The notes under the pieces were generated by a model. It was not told the DNA's origin. It did not search any database and saw only the letters and a list, made by a program, of their open reading frames with translations. A program made the position numbers and the translations under genes. Source: Fidelibacterota bacterium (lineage in GTDB: Bacteria > Fidelibacterota > UBA2242). Taken from it: 7,839 nucleotides of DNA. The stretch covers positions 1 to 7,839 of the forward strand of contig JAFGXZ010000304.1 of assembly GCA_016936335.1 (NCBI GenBank). The letters are read 5' to 3'. This document shows, one piece after another, positions 6,701-7,839 of the stretch (the stretch's first letter is position 1; the number at the start of each line of letters is the position of its first letter).

Positions 6701-6926
6701 CGGAACAGCGAAGCAGAAAAACGTATTAATGACATGGTTGGAAGGTTGGAATCTCTGTTTGTGTGAATTGAACTATCTCCGGACCGGGTATAAACTGGAT
6801 GAAATTCTGGATATTCATCTGGTGACCGATGAGGATATTGCCAGGAAAACCAGTTTTGCAATTAAAATCGGGGCCGTTACTGATGCCGCCCGACAATTGC
6901 CGATGAAAAGTGCAAAAAGTTTGTAG
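3735..6926 (+). CDS. GAF-like / helical / PEP-synthase-type ATP-grasp / nucleotidyltransferase fusion protein (large partner)
   Basis: A 1063-residue multidomain protein with no signal peptide or membrane helix. Domains in order: a GAF-like region (about 36-140) ending in FLKEERRLINTIADRLGHYL (113-132); a helical region (about 140-325) with W159, LRRSD (166-170) and FSRRMMNYL (177-185); and a PPDK_N-type ATP-grasp (about 340-715) with GKLGGKSAG (345-353), VRSSSLLED (448-456, R449), FSGKY (462-466), PGLG (563-566), VDIEFA (693-698, E696) and LQCRP (707-711). Next is the module shared with the upstream gene: GPGRWGSRGD (791-800), SFGTHFF (833-839) and a VTDGLVLK element (895-902). Last is a Pol-beta nucleotidyltransferase domain (about 940-1055) with VFGSTKNATAGPGSDIDLLI (967-986, D981, D983) and a likely third carboxylate, D1026. 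The PEP-synthase phosphohistidine and barrel domains are absent. It overlaps the upstream gene by 10 bases. A sensing plus nucleotidyl- or phosphoryl-transfer role is inference; substrate unknown. Confidence 0.85.
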   Translation: MVLNEESVEKLHDILNERVKELNCIYTIEELLSKTEYSLADVFQKVAEAIPPGWQYPDICVARIDFEGQEYVSKGFKKTRWVQRADIIIQDKSAGFVEVYYSDFRPTADEGPFLKEERRLINTIADRLGHYLLHNKLRDLFKDLDKNGRILQNKDKSDWTVILDFLRRSDQKLYIRFSRRMMNYLCWNGVEEAKHMLKYFDKAPISDESVYIDDVNRPLQKASISNILQVSDKTFKIAADRLSGNEILICIQKWLQEDKSSFLVRALETQGNPLSEIADALARFYHLAQEGIQLSESTRKTLNVSLIRRFFTDQLDYINKAKNFVDIEDFHELLTRIIYTPDSHGKLGGKSAGLFLASQILKRALGEYEILDQVKIPKTWYISSDVLINYLHYNNLEEVIEQKYKEIDQIRQEYPHIIQVLKNASFPPEIVKSLGMALDDFKDSPLIVRSSSLLEDRSGSAFSGKYKSLFLANQGSREERLEALIDAISEVYASTFSPDPIEYRAERGLLDFHEEMGIMIEEVVGKKVGKYFLTPYAGVAFSNNEFRWSPRIKRDDGLIRLVPGLGTRAVDRLSSDFPILVAPGQPKLRVNVSVDEMVRYSPQKMDVINLETNSFETIDAIHLIREFGREYPNVSKVISFLKGDHIEQPFGLNYNLDQEDILITFEGLIEKTPFVKLIRTVLNILEEKLGTPVDIEFASDGEFLYLLQCRPQCYSHDIVASPIPKDIPEKDIIFSANRYVSNGQVPDITHLVYVVPEKYAEIDSKEKLSTIGEVISNLNNLLPKRQFILMGPGRWGSRGDIKLGVSVTYSDINNTAALIEIARKKGNYLPDLSFGTHFFQDLVEASIRYLPLYPDDEGTNFNDHFLNTSPNILDKILPEFDYLSDVIRVIDIPAVTDGLVLKLLMNADLDEAVAILARPSLQKEVSIRPSISIIQPSDDYWRWRLQMSGRIAANLDSERFGVKAFYVFGSTKNATAGPGSDIDLLIHFTGTAKQKNVLMTWLEGWNLCLCELNYLRTGYKLDEILDIHLVTDEDIARKTSFAIKIGAVTDAARQLPMKSAKSL

Positions 6927-6966
6927 TATTTATTATTTGCCGTGCCTGAATACGAAGGAATAAAAT

Positions 6967-7830
6967 TTATATCAACTCACGATATGCCAATTCCGGATGG
7001 TCAGGATCGAAGCAGATAATTGCCAACTCATGTCCGTCATAAGCTGCTGAATATAGAAAAGTACTGTCGATTTGATCACGCCATTGTCCTGTTATACGAC
7101 TGCTTTCGTGAACATGTCCGTGTAAGGTGATCAGCGGTTGCCGGTTTTTTATAAACCGTTGGATCGCAATACTGCCAATATGAACATCCAAAGGGGCATA
7201 GTCTATCATTTTATTATCAAGATCAGCACGATCGAGATTGGTATGATACGGTGGTGCATGAAACAGATATATTGCCTTCGATATATCATGATCGGATGTT
7301 AATGCCTCTAAATCTTTTTCAATGGTTGACCAGCGTTTATCGGATTCTTTAACAGGGACTGTAAAATATCCGGCTTCCGGTGAAACAGCGCCGACATCCA
7401 CAAAACGGGATACATCATAGCGCTCCCAATCCTTTAATAAAAAAGGAGTTGGTGGCACGTAAGAATATCCAAAAACAGTATATTTTCCCCATTGGATATG
7501 CCGGTTATGAATGTAATGCCATAAACCCTCTGTGTCGCCAAGTATCAGTTTGTCCTCTTCAATCCGTGGATCGTCATTTCCCATGATAATAAAGACTTGT
7601 GGATATGCTTCGAGGAGATTTGCTTTCAATTGACAAAATTCAGGAAAAAGATATTGCTTGATAAAATCATTGAATATCGAATTGGGATGTGTATTCAGGA
7701 TCGATCCGCCGGGGAGAATATCGCCGCCAATAAAAACAGCTGCGGGTTTCTTATCCTGAATCCATCTAACCAGTTTCTGGTACCGATCACGATGACCATG
7801 CAAGTCAGAAACGAAGACACATTCAGACAT
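6967..7830 (-). CDS. Calcineurin-like metallophosphoesterase
   Basis: A 287-residue protein with the full metallophosphoesterase metal-binding set: SDLHGH (8-13, D9 and H11), GGD (35-37, D37), GNDD (84-87), H191 in FHAPP, and HGHVHES (237-243, H239 and H241). A DVHIGS element (215-220) follows the FHAPP histidine, as in one bacterial and archaeal subgroup I recall. These enzymes use a two-metal centre to hydrolyse phosphomono- or phosphodiesters; the substrate here (nucleotide, cyclic nucleotide, nucleic acid or phosphoprotein) cannot be read from the sequence. No signal peptide is seen, so it is probably cytoplasmic. It ends in TAA (complement of 6967-6969), convergent with and 40 bases from the large ATP-grasp gene, and no terminator is evident between them. 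ATG at 7828-7830 places the first motif at residue 8, the usual position. No Shine-Dalgarno is visible in the nine bases left before the window ends. Confidence 0.92.
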   Translation of the reverse strand: MSECVFVSDLHGHRDRYQKLVRWIQDKKPAAVFIGGDILPGGSILNTHPNSIFNDFIKQYLFPEFCQLKANLLEAYPQVFIIMGNDDPRIEEDKLILGDTEGLWHYIHNRHIQWGKYTVFGYSYVPPTPFLLKDWERYDVSRFVDVGAVSPEAGYFTVPVKESDKRWSTIEKDLEALTSDHDISKAIYLFHAPPYHTNLDRADLDNKMIDYAPLDVHIGSIAIQRFIKNRQPLITLHGHVHESSRITGQWRDQIDSTFLYSAAYDGHELAIICFDPDHPELAYRELI

Positions 7831-7833
7831 AAT

Positions 7834-7839
7834 ATTATA
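7834..7839 (-). promoter_or_regulatory. TATAAT hexamer three bases upstream of the metallophosphoesterase start
   Basis: On the minus strand the bases before the ATG read TATAATATT. A consensus -10 box this close to the start codon would give a leaderless transcript. The -35 region lies outside the window, so this is only a candidate. Confidence 0.25.

Noticed and set aside
6546..6899. A HEPN/MNT toxin-antitoxin pair based on the nucleotidyltransferase domain
   Set aside because: The domain is fused to a 1063-residue enzyme-like protein, and no small HEPN gene with an R-x4-6-H motif is adjacent.
1993..6926. Calling either gene a true phosphoenolpyruvate synthase or pyruvate phosphate dikinase
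   Set aside because: Only the ATP-grasp half is present. I find no G-G-x-T/S-C/S-H phosphohistidine motif and no PEP-binding barrel in either protein.
571..6926. A single transcription unit linking glutamate dehydrogenase to the ATP-grasp genes, making the nucleotidyltransferase a GlnE-like regulator of it
   Set aside because: A strong intrinsic terminator separates them. Functional linkage remains possible but is not supported by the sequence.
6927..6966. A bidirectional terminator between the convergent genes
   Set aside because: Only a weak TTTATT/AATAAA pairing with a 24-base loop is present, and there is no hairpin followed by a T-run on either strand.
1..7839. tRNA, rRNA, CRISPR array, insertion sequence or prophage
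   Set aside because: No cloverleaf, conserved rRNA segment, regularly spaced repeats, transposase or phage gene was seen on reading both strands.

Overview
This 7.8-kb window (visibly AT-leaning, ordinary bacterial gene style) carries four complete protein genes and one gene cut by the left edge. I see no rRNA, tRNA, CRISPR array, insertion sequence or phage gene. The gene content (PspC-type membrane protein, NAD(P)-type glutamate dehydrogenase, PEP-synthase-like ATP-grasp proteins, metallophosphoesterase) suggests a free-living bacterium. From remembered similarity I would guess a Calditrichota, Marinimicrobia, Bacteroidota or deltaproteobacterial relative, but the window alone cannot settle this.

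Layout: 1-309 is the C-terminal part of a PspC-like membrane protein. The 310-570 spacer holds a TATAAT hexamer, an imperfect direct repeat and a long nested hairpin with a T-rich tail, just ahead of the ribosome binding site of a 428-residue glutamate dehydrogenase (571-1857). A strong intrinsic terminator (1888-1923) closes that unit. A two-gene operon follows, with the genes overlapping by 10 bases: a 583-residue (1993-3744) and a 1063-residue protein (3735-6926). Both contain a PEP-synthase/pyruvate-phosphate-dikinase-type ATP-grasp domain. A convergent metallophosphoesterase gene (6967-7830, minus strand) ends the window.

The most interesting part is the two-gene operon. Both proteins keep the ATP-grasp signature residues of PEP synthase, but neither has the phosphohistidine swivelling domain or the PEP-binding barrel needed to make or use PEP. 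In their place both carry a shared C-terminal module with a GRWGSR motif and a GTHFF motif. The larger protein adds an N-terminal GAF-like region, a helical region, and a C-terminal Pol-beta-type nucleotidyltransferase domain. This looks like a two-component ATP-dependent phospho- or nucleotidyl-transfer system of unknown substrate. Similar proteins probably sit in databases labelled 'PEP/pyruvate-binding domain protein', but I know of no established function.

The second point of interest is the glutamate dehydrogenase leader. Its terminator-like hairpin leaves no room for a promoter downstream, so transcription of the gene must pass through it.
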